Shown one piece after another: positions 1-11,690 of a DNA stretch of 64,000 nucleotides; positions within the stretch are counted from its first letter, which is position 1; the number at the start of each line of letters is the position of its first letter. The translations under genes were made by a program, and so were the position numbers. The DNA comes from Schistocerca nitens (taxonomy: Eukaryota > Arthropoda > Insecta > Orthoptera > Acrididae). The stretch spans positions 248,099,076-248,163,075 of the forward strand of contig NC_064618.1 of NCBI RefSeq assembly GCF_023898315.1. Reading direction: 5' to 3'. The notes below the pieces were generated by a model. The model was not told the DNA's origin. It worked only from the letters and a program-made list of their open reading frames with translations, and did not search any database.

Positions 1-269
1 GCGACCTGTCGCTTCGTAGAACGCACGTGCATGGGCATATCGCAGCGAGCGGTCGCCGGTCGCTGGTCGCATGGAAATCTCGGCCAAGCTGATGGATCGC
101 GTACGATTCGTACTTGCAAGCTGGCTGCGATTCATTTCTCTAGTTCTTAAGCGTGGTTGTTCAGTTTTGTTCCGTCTCGTTTTACCCGCGTTGAGAAAGA
201 ACTTTACTACGTAGTGAATAATAAGAGTTTGATTGGACCCTTGTGAACAAGCATTTCAAAATTACACAA

Positions 270-1275
270 CCTGCATATTCCTCATTCTACATCTACATCC
301 ATACTCCCCAAACCACCTGACGGTGTGTGGCGGAGCGTACTTTGAGTACCTCTGTCGGTTCTCCCTTATATTCCAGTTTCGTATTGTTCGTGGAAACAAA
401 GATTGTCGGTATGCCCATGTGTGGGCTCTAATCTCCCTGATTTTATCCTCATGGTCTCTTCGCGAGACATACGTAGGAGTGAGCAATATACTGCGTAACT
501 CCTCGGTGAAGATATGTTCTCGAAACCAACAAAAGCCCGTACTCTTGCAGAGTCTTCCACCGGAGTTTGTCTATCATCTCTGTAACACTTTCGCGATTAT
601 TAAATGATCCAGTAACGAAGCGCACTGCTCTCCGTTGGATCTTCTCTATCTCTTCTATCAACCCTATCTGGTACGGATCCCACACCGGTGAGCAGTATTC
701 AAGCAGTGGGCGAACAAATGCACTGTACCTACTTCCTTTGTTTTCGGATTGCATTTCCTTAGGATTCTTCCAGTGAATCTCAGTCTGGCATCTGCTTTAC
801 CGACGATTAATTTTATATGGTCATTCCATTTTGAATCACTCCTAATGCCTACTCCCAGATAATTTATGGAATTAACCGCTTCCAGTTGCTGACCTGCTGT
901 ATTGTAGCTAAATGATAAAGGATCTTTCTTTCTATGTATTCGCAGCACATTACACTTGTCTACATTGAGATTCAATTGCCATCCCCTGCACCATGCGTCA
1001 ATTCGTTGCAGATACTCCTGCATTTCAGTACAATTTTCCATTGTTACAACCTGTCGATATACTACAACATCATCCGCAAAAAGCTTCAGTGAACTTCCGA
1101 TGTTATCCACAAGGTCATTTATGTACATTGTGAATAGCAACGGTCCTACGACACTCCCCTGTGACAGACCTGAAATCACTCTTACTTCGGAAGACTTCTC
1201 TCCATTGAGAATGACATGATGCGTTCTGTTATCTAGGAAGTGTACAAAACAGGAATCAATTATTAATTGCACCAG
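270..1275 (-). mobile_element. LINE (Jockey/CR1-type) 3' fragment, broken reverse transcriptase
   Basis: Non-LTR retrotransposon remnant read on the minus strand. From 1272 downward an open stretch encodes the core of a reverse transcriptase: the SQGSVVGPLLF block at about residues 37-47 and the catalytic FADD at 65-68, followed by the thumb region. The frame breaks near 700, where the continuation (PLLEYCSPVWDPYQIG) is in another frame, and again near 490, where the C-terminal SLFPRTIRNWN-like segment appears. The 3' end carries the short GTAGATG-type tail usual for this family. The copy is truncated at its 5' end, just before the RT block, and is inactive. The same family recurs at 39.3 kb and 42.7-49.1 kb. 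RT identification is firm; the clade is inferred. Confidence 0.85.
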
Positions 1276-1353
1276 TAACTGCTACTTTTACCTTTTATTG
1301 ACCTTTACTTTCCCAAAAGAAATGATGGGATGACAAACTTTACTTGCTAAATA

Positions 1354-1972
1354 CCGGGTGATCAAAAAGTCAGTATAAATTTGAAAACTTAATAAACCTC
1401 GGAATAATGTAGATAGAGAGGTAAAAATTGACACACATGCTTGGAATGACATGGGGTTTTATTAGTACCACCCCATATTGCTAGACGCGTGAAAGGTCTC
1501 TTGCGCGCGTCGTTTGGTGATGATCGTGTGCTCACCCGCCACTTTCGTCATGCTTGGTCTCTCAGGTCCCGAGACCTCAGTCCGTGCTATTATTGGCTTT
1601 GGGGTTACCTGAAGTCGCAAGTGTATCGTGATCGACCGACATCGCTAGGTATGCTGAAAGACAACATGCTTTACAGTGCTGTTCACAACATTACTCCTCG
1701 ACAACAGCTATTGTTGTGGAATGATGGTGGACATATTGAGCATTTCCTGTAAAGAACATCATCTTTACTTTGTCTTATTTTGTTATGCTAATTATTGCTA
1801 TTCTGATCAGATGAAGCGCCATCTGTCGGACATTTTTTGAACTTTTGTATATTTTTGGTTCTCATAAAACCCCATGCCATTTCAAGCATGTGTGTCAATT
1901 TGCACTTCTCTATCTACATTATTCCGTGATTTATTCAGTTTTCAGATTTATACTGACTTTTTGATCTCCCTG
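1354..1972. mobile_element. Short Tc1/mariner-type element with ~100-bp terminal inverted repeats
   Basis: The two ends are inverted copies over roughly 100 bp, starting ccgggtgatcaaaaagtcag on the left, and both are flanked by TA. Between them lies a single short + strand frame (1489-1752) resembling the C-terminal part of a DDE transposase: DLSPCYYWLWGYLKSQVY, then a GGHIEH-type end. The N-terminal DNA-binding part and the first catalytic residues are absent, so this is an internally deleted, non-autonomous copy. The TIRs are much longer than in a typical mariner. Confidence 0.8.
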
Positions 1973-2329
1973 TATTACGCTTACGTGTTGCGCAAACTTG
2001 TGAGTGTTATGAATTCTCTTTTTAGCTATTGACAGATAAAGTAATATTAACACTGTACATTTATAACTGTATCGCGAAGTACGATTCTGAAAATGTGTTA
2101 GATAGTATTTGGCCTACTTCCTGGTACCTTAAATTGTGTTGATGCAAAGTTTCTTATTCTTGACGAGGAGATGTCTCTACGTTTTCTGTATGCACCGTTT
2201 TATCGCTGTCACCTGTTTCCTCCGATGTCCGAAAGCACAGACACCACCCATTTACATAAATGATTTGCGTCGATGGGCAATGAATCCACCACGTTCAGTG
2301 CGTATGCACAAGAGCGTTTGAACTCCTGC

Positions 2330-2565
2330 GGGAATCTCAAAGTAGCGAGCATGGAAGACAGGGGCGGGGACTGTGGATTGGTGGGGACGTGTGTCGGCCG
2401 GAAGGCGCGTCGAGATAAGTCCGCGCAGATAAGCAACTGCCTAGTAAGCATAAGAATCCAGGTTCGAAACAAAATCCGGAACACATCTCTAGCTGTCGCC
2501 GAAAATTCCGCATAAAGTCGTCCCGACCCAGGTGACATTAATAGTTCCTTTCCTTTCCTTTCTCG
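2330..2565 (+). mobile_element. Decayed tRNA-derived SINE
   Basis: The stretch has a B-box-like ggttcgaaac at 2461, preceded by ctgcctagtaagca (the anticodon-arm region of a common orthopteran SINE head), and a tail ending in repeated ttcctttcctttc that runs into a poly-C tract. The A box is weak. It is an old copy by divergence; both ends are approximate. Confidence 0.5.
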
Positions 2566-2587
2566 CCCCCCCCCCCCCCCCCCCCCC
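2566..2587. repeat. Poly-C tract (22 bp)
   Basis: Uninterrupted run of C directly after the SINE tail. Similar long C or G runs recur at 3581, 29807, 35768, 40205, 62978 and 63101. Confidence 0.95.
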
Positions 2588-2759
2588 ACCTTTAGTTTAC
2601 ATAAAACTACTGTAGTCTACGTACGAAAGTCTACGGTAGTTTTACAACTCTACCCTTGACCATACATGCCGACTGTGTCAGTTTTCTTGTCGCACGGAGC
2701 ACTTACGGTAGTGAGTCTTCCCGTCTGCTAGTTTACTAATTATTTATTTTGTCAGACTC

Positions 2760-3250
2760 TTCTACCGGGAGGGACAATGACAGCGAGGACGGCGGGTCGT
2801 AGAGGCGCACGAGGCTTTCACCGCGGAGCCGGTAGCGAGTAGCGGGCGCTCCAGCCGGCGCCGGACACTGATGGATGCGCCGGGGCGGCGGCCTGAGAAG
2901 AGGGCGTGCCCGCGGCCGCGGATTATGAGTAAACAGCCTGAAATATCCGCCGCTGGACGGCGCACAATAAAACACGGCCGGCGCCGCCCACGGACTACAG
3001 GCCGGCGCAAGGACGCCCTGCCCTTCCACAGCTCGCCCAGCTCCTTTGTCGCTCCAACGCCTCGGGGCTCGCGGCTGAAACCACGGACTACTATAGGGAA
3101 CTCCACATGCGGTCCAAAGGTCCGGGGCTACTCCGGGCCGAAATTTCACTAACAGTCCGCTCGCAAGAGTCCGGGGCGTGTCCGTGGCAGAGATACTCGG
3201 AAACGAAATATAGCATTAAAAGAAATGTAGCGGTCGAGACACGATCGGAC
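2760..3250. other. GC- and CpG-rich island, no gene assigned
   Basis: Base composition changes sharply to GC-rich with very many CG dinucleotides, unlike the AT-rich surroundings. Open frames on both strands look like composition artefacts (Arg/Pro/Gly-rich, no family resemblance). It could be a CpG-island promoter or first exon of an unseen transcript, or part of a GC-rich transposon. No splice-linked semaphorin exon could be recognised in it. Confidence 0.4.
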
Positions 3251-3282
3251 CGTGTTCGAGGAACGCCAGTGAACCGAGAGCG

Positions 3283-3475
3283 TTCAAATGGCTCTGGGCA
3301 CTATGGGACTTAACTTCTGAGGTCGTCAGTCCCCTAGAACTTAGAACTACTTAAACCTAACTAACCTAAGGACATCACACACATCCATGCCCGAGGCAGG
3401 ATTCGAACCTGCGACCGTAGCGGTCGCGCGGTTCCAGACTGTAGCGCCTAGAACCGCTCTGCCACCCCGGCCGGC
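3283..3475 (-). mobile_element. tRNA-derived SINE (class II tRNA head) with 12-bp target duplication
   Basis: On the minus strand: a tRNA-like head (gccgg..ggcagagcggttctaggcgc, B box aggttcgaatcctgcctcgg) followed by the family tail, which ends in gagccatttgaac. The 12-bp sequence gaaccgagagcg flanks it directly at 3271-3282 and 3476-3487, marking a clean target-site duplication. The long head with an extra arm suggests a Leu- or Ser-type tRNA ancestor. It is not a functional tRNA gene. Confidence 0.92.
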
Positions 3476-3580
3476 GAACCGAGAGCGTGCCGGGTGGAAT
3501 TTGTTATGTTTAATTTTTCACTTATGGGAACCGAGTCTTTCGCAACGGTTCTGTTACATAAAACATTCTCGGACTTTTAT

Positions 3581-3599
3581 CCCCCCCCCCCCCCCCCCC
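3581..3599. repeat. Poly-C tract (19 bp)
   Basis: Uninterrupted run of C next to a short GC-rich stretch. Confidence 0.95.
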
Positions 3600-4099
3600 G
3601 AAGGGGGCGGGCTGGCAGCAGCTTAGTACGCCGCTCTTCAGCCTACAGAATTTGTTTTTAAAAAAGGAAGATAATAAATAATAAAAGCAAGACATAAAAT
3701 CGGCGACTTAAATGGTAAAATGGCGGAAAATTGTGGAACTTAAAACATAAAACAAAGGGTTGGTGATGCTAATAAAATACACAGGAAGCAGACAGGTAAA
3801 ATAATAGGCAGACAATTAAAAAAACGCGGTGACAGTATGGTTTCTGTTCGCTTGAGATATACAAATCACACCCAGCGACAGCATGATTTCTGTTCGCAAC
3901 ATTTTGGAAAGACGCACAACACTGAACACTCACTTGAACACTGCACTAAAACATTGGCACAAATATGACACACCACAGCCGAGGGCAGACACGGGGAACT
4001 TGGACAGATGATGGAAAAGAAAAGGGGAGTAGGAAAGGAAAGAACGAAGTAGGGGGGGGGGGGGTCACTAAGTGGGGGGCGGATTCAAAACTGCTGCTG
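3600..4099. other. No gene recognised
   Basis: AT-rich sequence with no coding similarity seen. A short direct repeat of a gacagtatggtttctgttcgc-like unit occurs near 3830 and 3880, and a poly-G run sits near 4053-4064. Confidence 0.5.
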
Positions 4100-4740
4100 T
4101 GGTGGCATTATATAACCGAAAGACGACTTCTGATTGGTCGATAATTACGTCTTGCTGTCGCAGATAGTGGCAATGTCTGCGCTGGTGGCGCCACCGCTCC
4201 CGTCCTAACGTAAACATTGAGACGAATATCTCTGGCCCTTCTCTGTGACGAGAGCTCGCTTCCGTGCGACGCTGAGATTATATCCTCTGTCACGGTTGAA
4301 CATTTTCTCACACATTCTCGTTTCTACAGCTTCTTTAATTTACAGGACCCTAGTGTATGAGAGCCTGGGACAGTTCTCTATTTTTAATATGCCTCTGTTG
4401 AAACGGTGCGGAGGGACTGACCGATGTAATTGCTTCCGCACTCACAAGACATGTTGTAAATCCCAGGCATCCTGAGACCGAAACTGTCTTTAACAGGGTA
4501 CAGCATCTCCTTTATCTTCTTAGGATGCTAATACCTCGTCTTTCAGGACTGTGCCTATTTTGCTGGATGCAGCGCCGCAGTAGGGAAGGAAGGCAATCAG
4601 TGACTCGTCACGTGAATGATAAACATTTTCACGTTTTATTTTCTTGGAGAATGCTGACTTCATATCACGTGACCCATAACCGTTCTTTGGAAACACGTAT
4701 TTCAGATGATTAATTTCGGAATTTCGCCTGACGAACGATG
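4100..4740 (-). mobile_element. Penelope-like element fragment: end of RT and GIY-YIG endonuclease
   Basis: Minus-strand frames, shifting several times, follow the order of a Penelope-like protein: FLPYCGAASSKIG (about 4600-4560), LYPVKDSFGLRMPGIYNMSC (about 4510-4455), then CECGSNYIGQ, the GIY and YIG halves of the nuclease. A stop follows shortly and the rest is decayed. This fragment belongs to the PLE lineage with a canonical GIY-YIG motif, like the copy at 36.1 kb, and unlike the 56-59 kb element. Inactive. Confidence 0.75.
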
Positions 4741-4761
4741 CGACGGCAGAAATGTTTTGCA

Positions 4762-4911
4762 GCCGGCCGCAGTGGCCGAGCGGTTCTAGGCGCTTCAGCC
4801 TGGAGCCGCGCGACCGCTACGGTCGCAGGTTGGAATCCTGCCTCGGGCAGGGGACTGATGACCTCAGATGTTAAGTCCCATAGTGCTCAGAGCCATTTGA
4901 ACATTTATAAC
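4762..4911 (+). mobile_element. tRNA-derived SINE, internally deleted, 9-bp target duplication
   Basis: Plus-strand copy of the family at 3283-3475: head gccggccgcagtggccgagc, B box around 4830, tail ending agccatttgaac. The middle of the tail (the ccttaggttag segment) is missing. tgttttgca flanks it at 4753-4761 and 4912-4920. It sits at the edge of the PLE fragment. Confidence 0.88.
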
Positions 4912-5592
4912 TGTTTTGCAAGTTGTGCAACTGTGCAAGACTATTTTGCGAACAAAAATGGATGTGGAAAGGCTAATAGAAGAATTTCGCAAGTTTCCTG
5001 TCCTTTGTGAACAGACAAATGCAAAATACCGAAATGCCGAGTACAAAGACAGAGGCTAGAAGAGTCTTTGGGTGAAACTGGTAGTCTCCAGAAAGTGTAG
5101 TTTTCTCTCAATTTTGGTTCTACTTATCATCCGTGAGACGAGGAAATAATGTTCGAAACTCTTCCTGTACTGGTCTTGTTTCCCAGGCTCTGTGGATCCA
5201 CAAATTTCTTCTTTTTTTGCCATACTTCTCTTTCTTCTTCCTCTAAAGCAAGTGCTGGAAGTCCTAATTCACTATTACGAAAATTAGCGAACATATTTAC
5301 AACTTTCACAAACAGAAACAAAAACCAGCAGATCCAAGTCATTATGAGGAACAACACTGGCTGACAAGCCTCAGTTATGTGTGTGTGGTTCCTAGAGGAA
5401 CGGGATCATTAGTCCGACGCTCCGTCCTGACACGGCCCGGACATGTCTGAGCGGACCTTCAGTCGTCGCTACTACCCAGCAACTGCGCCCGTCCGGAAGA
5501 AACAACTAGAGTAACACAGGCAGAGAGGACGTTCTTGCCCGATAGAAGTTTACGACGGGTGGTCATAAGTTATGTAATTAATTAATTGTTTG
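4912..5592. other. No gene recognised
   Basis: No protein family, RNA or repeat recognised apart from the flanking target duplications. Open frames here are short and lack similarity. Confidence 0.5.
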
Positions 5593-5988
5593 AAACTTCC
5601 TGGCAGATTAAAACTGTGTGCCCGACCGAGACTCGAACTCGGGACCTTTGCCTTTCGCGGGCAAGTGCTCTACCATCTGAGCTACCGAAGCACGACTCAC
5701 GCCCGGTACTCACAGCTTTACTTCTGCCAGTACCTCGTCTCCTACCTTCCAAACTTTACAGAAGCTCTCCTGGTTCTGTAAAGTTTGGGAGGTAGGAGAC
5801 GAGGTACCGTCAGAAGTAAAGCTGTGAGTACCGGGCGTGAGTCGTGTTTCGGTAGCTCAGATGGTAGAGCACTTGCCCGCGAAAGGCAAAGATCCCGAGT
5901 TCGAGTCTCGGTCGGGCACACAGTTTTAATCTGCCAGGAAGTTTCATATCAGCGCACACTCCGCTGCAGAGTGAAAATCTCATTCTGG
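5593..5988. mobile_element. Palindromic tRNA-SINE dimer (foldback) with 13-bp target duplication
   Basis: Two copies of a tRNA-like unit face each other. The right unit (+ strand) has the A box cggtagctcagatggtagag and B box gagttcgagtctcgg; the left unit is its inverse. Both outer ends carry the same aaacttcctggcagattaaa border, and the arms meet around 5770. A short tail (agcgcacactccgctgcaga...) follows the right arm. aattaattgtttg is duplicated at 5580-5592 and 5989-6001, so the dimer inserted as one unit. Not a functional tRNA pair. Confidence 0.9.
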
Positions 5989-6299
5989 AATTAATTGTTT
6001 GTTTGCAGGTATATGTCTGCAGTCCTGCTACACGTTAAAATTCCCACACCGTAGCATGGCGCTAGAGCGGCCAAAACAAAATGGTGCACCCCATTCGTAA
6101 AGTGGAGTAGTGGCGGAAACGTTGCAGGTGTGTCGGCCCAATACAAATCAACGTCATAATACACAAAAAGAAGAAGAAGAAGGAATTATCCGAATGGGGG
6201 CGAAAATCGGTAGCTGTCACAGCTACAGACTAACAAATGATCACAATTTCAGAAAAATTGGATGATATATTCAACGGAAAAACTTCACAAAGTGAACAA

Positions 6300-6620
6300 G
6301 TCAATCATGCGTTGGGCCCCCTCTGGCCCTTAGGCAAGCAGTTATTCGGCTTGGCATTGATTGATATAGTCGTTGCATATCCTCTTGAGGGATATCGTGG
6401 CAAATTCTGTTCAATTGGGGCGGTACATCGTCAAAATCCCGAGCTAGTTGGAGGGTCCTGCCCATAACGCTCCAAACATTCTCACCTGGGGAGAGCTCCG
6501 ACGACCTTGCTGGTTTAGGTAGGGTTTGGCAAGCACCAACACAAGCGGTAGAAACTGTCGCTGTGTGCGGACGGGCATTATCTCGCTGAAATGTAAGCCC
6601 AGGATGGCTTGAAGCCAAGC
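6300..6620 (-). mobile_element. Tc1-like transposase C-terminal fragment
   Basis: Minus-strand frame of about 105 codons with the second half of a Tc1 DDE domain: RDNARPHTA (second Asp), then SELSPGENVW (catalytic Glu), ending SMPSRITACLRARGG, a typical Tc1 C-terminus. The N-terminal HTH region and the first Asp are absent and no terminal repeats were seen. A 5'-deleted remnant. Confidence 0.85.
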
Positions 6621-8179
6621 TTCAAGATTTATTTTTTATATTTACTTTAGTTCTTCGATAGATCACAAATTTTAATATGACAGAAAGCATAACTATTCCA
6701 CCCTCCCCCCGCCCCCTAAAAAAAAAAAAAAGAAAAGAAAAGAAGTTCGAGGCGAGCTAATGAACAAATTTCTTCCTCTTGAACTTCCAAGATACTTGCT
6801 CACTCAACAAAGTGCAGAATTCCAGAGAACTGCGGAACCTATCGAGTACACGCAAAAAATTACGTCAGTAATGATATTGGCTCAGAGGTTAACGACAGTA
6901 GCTATTACGTTCACTGTTTCTTTCGCAATAATTCTAGAAATGAACAAAACAAGGCAGCACCAGTCAAGAAGCGCGTTGCGAGACTTCCGTACCTTGTTGT
7001 TATGTGAAATGAGTCCAGTTTTAAAGCGACAGGTGGTTCGCGCGTCCATAAAATCGCGGTCCGACCTCTACTCGGGCACGGTCTTTGTAACAAAGTCGCG
7101 GCCCGAGTTGCGTTCGGGATTGGTCACCAAAGACCCTACACCGAATATCGCACTAGACTAGTTTGGGACCGTTCTGTCGAATGGGCAAGTAATAAATAAT
7201 TACGTCTGTAACGGGAAACAAACAGACGCTTTTCGTCGACACCGGCCATCGCGTCATGTTGAGCAGTGCTGTTTCCAGGGATCTCGCCACCCCTTACAAA
7301 GATTTCAAGCGCCGCTTCCCCCTGCCCCCTCTCCTTAGTCAACCTTTTTCAGAAGGAAGTGATTCATCCACGACGTTTTATTTTCACACACACAACACAT
7401 ACCCCCTACGTCTTTCTGACGTGAATACGTTTTTAAGACCAGAGCCAGTAATCATGCACCAATTAGTGAAACATAAGTGAAATGCTTACAGTGCAGATTT
7501 TACTTATTCTTTATTTATTACAAAGTGTTTTTCTCAGCGGTACTACTACAAGTGTTTAAGTCTGATGTATAGGAACTGTTAGGCCACCATATGCTGTCAT
7601 TTATCTTCATTTATTTATTACGAGAGCGAGCTGAAAGACAATGCCTCCGAATTTTTTATGTGAAAACTCTTAGAGCATTTTAAACAAAACAAACTTTATT
7701 AACACACTACATCCCTGTTCTTCATGTCTACATATTTATTTCGCAATATAGTTAACCATGCGACGAACACTTTGCTCTCAACGAGTGTCCAGATTTTTAA
7801 TACCATCACTATAGAATGTTTGACTTCGTTCACGGAGCCAAAATTTTTTAAAGTCGCACCCAAGGTGACCAAATCTAGCGCTTCATTTGCCATCTGTTTC
7901 ACAATTCCGTAGATAATTTCTGGTAAGACACTAGAAGTTATGAAAGATTTTAATTTCAAACTTACCCTCATACTTGTTCATTTATGCAAAACGTTTGTCT
8001 CTGGTAATTCAGCCGTTTCGAAACATGTTAAAATTCCAGATTTTGCTGTTCCCAAAAATTTGCTGCCCTGTGGCACGATTCGACCCATTCTAGAACCGGC
8101 CCTGGTGTTGAGCAGTATTTCTTTCGATTGACTTGATCTATGCACTGCAAAAACGAAATTGCGAATATCTGCCTAAATG
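6621..8179. other. No gene recognised
   Basis: Includes an A-rich tract at about 6717-6745 and otherwise unassigned sequence. Open frames of 60-130 codons show no recognisable domain. 6990-7145 is moderately GC-rich and could be an unrecognised repeat. Confidence 0.4.
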
Positions 8180-9546
8180 CACTACTGGCCATTAAAATTG
8201 ATACACCAAGAAGAAAGGCAGACGGTGAACGGGTATTCATTGGACAAATATATTATACTAGAACTGACATGTGACTACATTTTCACGCAATTTGGGTGCA
8301 TAGATCCTGAGAAATCAGTACCCAGAACAACCACCCTTGGCCGTAATAACGGCCTTGATACGCCTGGGCATTGAATCAAAAAGAGCTTGGATGGCGTGTA
8401 CAGGTACAGCTGCCCATGCAACTTCAACACACTACCGCAGTTCATCACGAGTAGTGACTGGCGTATTGTGACGACCCAGTTGCTCGGCCACCTTTGACCA
8501 GACGTTTTCAATTGCTGAGAGATCTGTACCCAGAAAGGCTCGTACACGACCTGCAACATGCGGTCGTGCATTGTCCTGCTGAAATGTAGGGTGTCGCAGG
8601 GATCGAATGAAGGGTAGAGCCACGGGTCGTAACACATCTGAAATGTAACGTCCACTGTTCAAAGTGCCGTCAGTGCGAACAAGAGGTGACAGAGACGTGT
8701 AACCAATGGCCCCTCATACCATCACGCCGGGTGATACGCCAGTATGGCGATGACGAATACACGCTTCCAATGTGCGTACACCGCGATGTCGCCAAACACA
8801 GATGCGACCATCATGATGTTGTAAACAGAACGCGGATTCATCCGAAAAAATGACGTTTTGCCATTCGTGCAACCAGGTTCGCCGTTGAGTACACCATCAC
8901 AGGGGCTCCTGTCTGTGATGCAGCGTCAAGGGTAACCGCAGCCATGGTCTCCGAGCTGATAGTCCATACTACTGCAAACGCCGTCGAACTGTTCGTGCAG
9001 ATGGTTGTTGTCTTGCAAACGTCCCCATCTGTTGACTCAGGGATCGAGACTTGGCAGCACGATCCGTTACAGTCGTGCGGATAAGATGCCTGTCATCTCG
9101 ACTGCTAGTGATACGAGGCCGTTGGGATCCAGCACGGCGTTCCGTATTACCCTCCTGAACCCACCAGTTCCATATTCTGCTAACATTCATTGGATCTCGA
9201 CCAACGCGAGCAGCAATGTCGCGATACGATAAACTCAATCGCGATAGGCTACAATCCGACCTTTATCAAAGTCGGAAACGTGATGGTACGCATTTCTCCT
9301 CCTTACACGAGGCATCACAACAACGTTTCACCAGGCAACGCCGGTCAACTGCTGTTTGTGTATGAGAAATCGGTTGGAAACTTTCGTCATGTCAGCACTT
9401 TGTAGGTGTCGCCACCGGCGCCAACCTTGTGTGAATGCTCTGAAAAACCAATCATTTGCATATCACAGCATCTTCTTCCTGTCGGTTAAATTTCGCGTCT
9501 GTAGCACGTCATCTTCGTGGTGTAGCAATCTGAATGGCCAGTAGTG
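8180..9546 (-). mobile_element. Tc1-like DNA transposon, near full length, inactivated
   Basis: Inverted termini cactactggccattaaaatt (left) and its inverse at the right end bound a 1.37-kb element; TA follows on the right. On the minus strand the N-terminal paired-type HTH (YRDIAARVGRDPMNVSRIW, near 9230-9180) is followed by the DDE domain: first Asp in NVIFSDESAF (about 8850), second in TFQQDNARPH (about 8590), Glu in AIENVWSK (about 8500). A TGA at 8713-8715 replaces the Trp of the conserved MVWGAIG block, and there is a frame change before the C-terminus. Complete architecture, broken gene. Confidence 0.9.
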
Positions 9547-9548
9547 TA

Positions 9549-10269
9549 CTAGAGAACATGTGCCTTATGGGTTTTAGGAGACACACCCGGTACACATTGC
9601 CTATCAACAATAAATAACGGCAGTGGGACAGTGAAAAGAACTCGAAAAATCAAAAATCTGGTTGACAGAAAGAGAGAACGAAAAGAAGAACATAGAGGAA
9701 AGTTATAAATGCCCCGCGCTACTGTCATGTGTAACGCATTACGTTTCCCGCTACGGAATACCGAGCCCACTTTTCATCCTGTCCGGTGTCACGGAACTGG
9801 GAACATCCAGTTAACACGCCACACTGTAGTTCGTACTGATGTATTATCCGGTTGAACAGTGTACTCGGTTCTGGGAGGAGCTATCGGAGTATTTCCAGTG
9901 CCGGGAGGTCGCCGACGGAGCTTGTAAGCAAGAGCGCCACACCCACAGGCGCACGGACCACATCGATCATGCTGGAAGTTTAAATCGGGCGCGATATAGA
10001 CGCTGCGTTGGCAGGTGGCTGGGTACTCGGCCGCATACATCAGAGCCAAGGTCGGCCGCTGCACGAGCTGTCTCTCCCCGTGGCCTATGGAAGGGCACAT
10101 TTGTATCGCGGCAGCCCTCGTGTCGAGGTTAAATGCACTGCCAGCCACCGCCCTGAGATGCAGTTAAACACAGGCTGCCTCACAAAGGGGTTTACACTGT
10201 TAATAACTCGAACAAAAATAACAAAAACTGTGAATTTCAAGTCACATAGATGGTCACGACAGTACTGAT
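9549..10269. other. No gene recognised
   Basis: Moderately GC-rich between 9780 and 10150, with open frames on both strands but no recognisable protein family. It may be outer sequence of the transposon whose transposase remnant starts at 10270. Confidence 0.35.
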
Positions 10270-10439
10270 GACGGTTTACTGTCGAAGATAATCAAAATGT
10301 CCCCCGTCGGTAGCACTACGGTGTATGCAACGCCGCGCAAAAGACCGAGACACATGTAATATGTTGCCGCTGGAATGGATTCACAAGTAATCACAATCGC
10401 CTCCCTCATGTCATCCAACGTACTTAGCTTTCGCGCGTA

Positions 10440-11690
10440 CCAGGTGTACCGGTATGAAATGAGCTTTAAGATACAAATGTGTCGATGGGGAACATTTGTT
10501 GTGAACGAGCCTTAATTTTTTTTGCTTGGTTGGTATGACATCTGGCAAAGATATTTAGTATACATCAAGTCACGGAACAAACAACATCATATGTTTTCAT
10601 CTTGTTAACAATGTCGAATTTTGTACCAGATAGTAATGATTTGCGGAAAGCATTAATTTTTTGCTTTCATTTGAAAGAAAGTGCTGCAGAGTCGCATCGA
10701 ATGCTTGTCGAGGCAAATGGTGATCATGCTCTATCAGAAGCAACATGCAAAAGATGGTTTCAACGGTTCAGAAATAATGATTTCGATGTAAGAAATGAAG
10801 AACGTGGAAGACTACTAAAAAAGTTCGAAGACGCCGAATTGCAAGCAATATTGGATGCAGATAACACTTTGAGTCAGAACCAAATGGCAGCAATGCTAAA
10901 TGTTGCACAACAAACAATTTCTGACCGTTTGAAAGGTATGGGACAGATCAAAAAGTGCCACATGAATTGAATGAAAGACAGATGGAAAATCGAAAAACCA
11001 TTTGTCAAATTTTGCTTCAAAGACATGAAAGAAAATCAGTTTTGCGTCGAATTGTTACTGGCGATGAAAAATGGATTTATTTTAAGAATCCTAAACGGGA
11101 AAAATCATGGGTTAATCCGGGACAACCATCAACATCGACTGCAAAACCAGATCGATTCGGCAAGAAGACAATGCTCTGTGTTTGGTGTGGTGTATCACGA
11201 GCTTCTAAAACCCGGTGAAACTGTGAATACTAATCGCTACAGACAACAAATGATCAATTTGAACTATGCATTGATCGAAAAAAGACCAGAATGGGCCAGA
11301 ATACATGGCAAAGTAATTTTTTTTTTTTACACGACAATGCACCTGCACACAAAGCAAAACTGGTTCAGGATACAATCAAAACACTTGGCTGAGAGCTGCT
11401 ACCCCATCCGCCGTATTCACTAGACTTGGCCCCTTCCCTTTCATCAATGGACATGCATTGGCTGAGGAACACTTCGATTCCTACGAAGAAGTCGAAAATT
11501 GGGTGTCTGATTGGTTTGCTTCAGAAGACGAACATTTCTATTGGCACGGTGTCCACAAATTGCCAGAAAGGTGGTAAAAATGTATAGAAAGCAATGGTCA
11601 GTACTTTGAATAAAATGTTTTTACTTTTCTATTCAAAATTAGTGTTTCATTTTCACAAAAAAAACTCTCATTTCATACTGGTACACCTGG
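10440..11690 (+). mobile_element. Full-length mariner transposon (1.25 kb) with TIRs and TA target
   Basis: Inverted ends ccaggtgtaccggtatgaaa (left) and the inverse of ccaggtgtaccagtatgaaa (right), with TA on each side at 10438-10439 and 11691-11692. The length matches an intact mariner. The transposase frame inside is interrupted. Protein similarity suggests the mellifera-like branch; that subfamily call is tentative. Confidence 0.95.
10611..11577 (+). pseudogene. mariner transposase (D,D34D), frameshifted
   Basis: The best start is the ATG at 10611. The N-terminal HTH region with a CKRWFQRFRNNDFDV block is intact to about 10970, where a stop forces a switch to the overlapping frame beginning MPHELNERQ. 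The first catalytic Asp is in RRIVTGDEKWIYF (about 11050-11085), followed by PGQPSTSTAKP. Further shifts occur near 11215 and at the poly-T run near 11325. The LHDNAPAH (second Asp) and YSPDLAP (third Asp) blocks survive in other frames, and the C-terminus HKLPERW ends at TAA 11575-11577. It would have cut and pasted the element but cannot be translated whole. Confidence 0.92.

Noticed and set aside
2736-3152. Arg/Pro-rich open frames on both strands in the GC-rich block
   Set aside because: Overlapping open frames on both strands are expected in CpG-rich DNA with few stop triplets. No domain, no splice link and low-complexity residues.
5840-5930. Possible functional tRNA gene (good A and B boxes)
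   Set aside because: The same unit is present inverted next to it, both lie within one target duplication, and the anticodon loop lacks the invariant U33. It is a SINE head.
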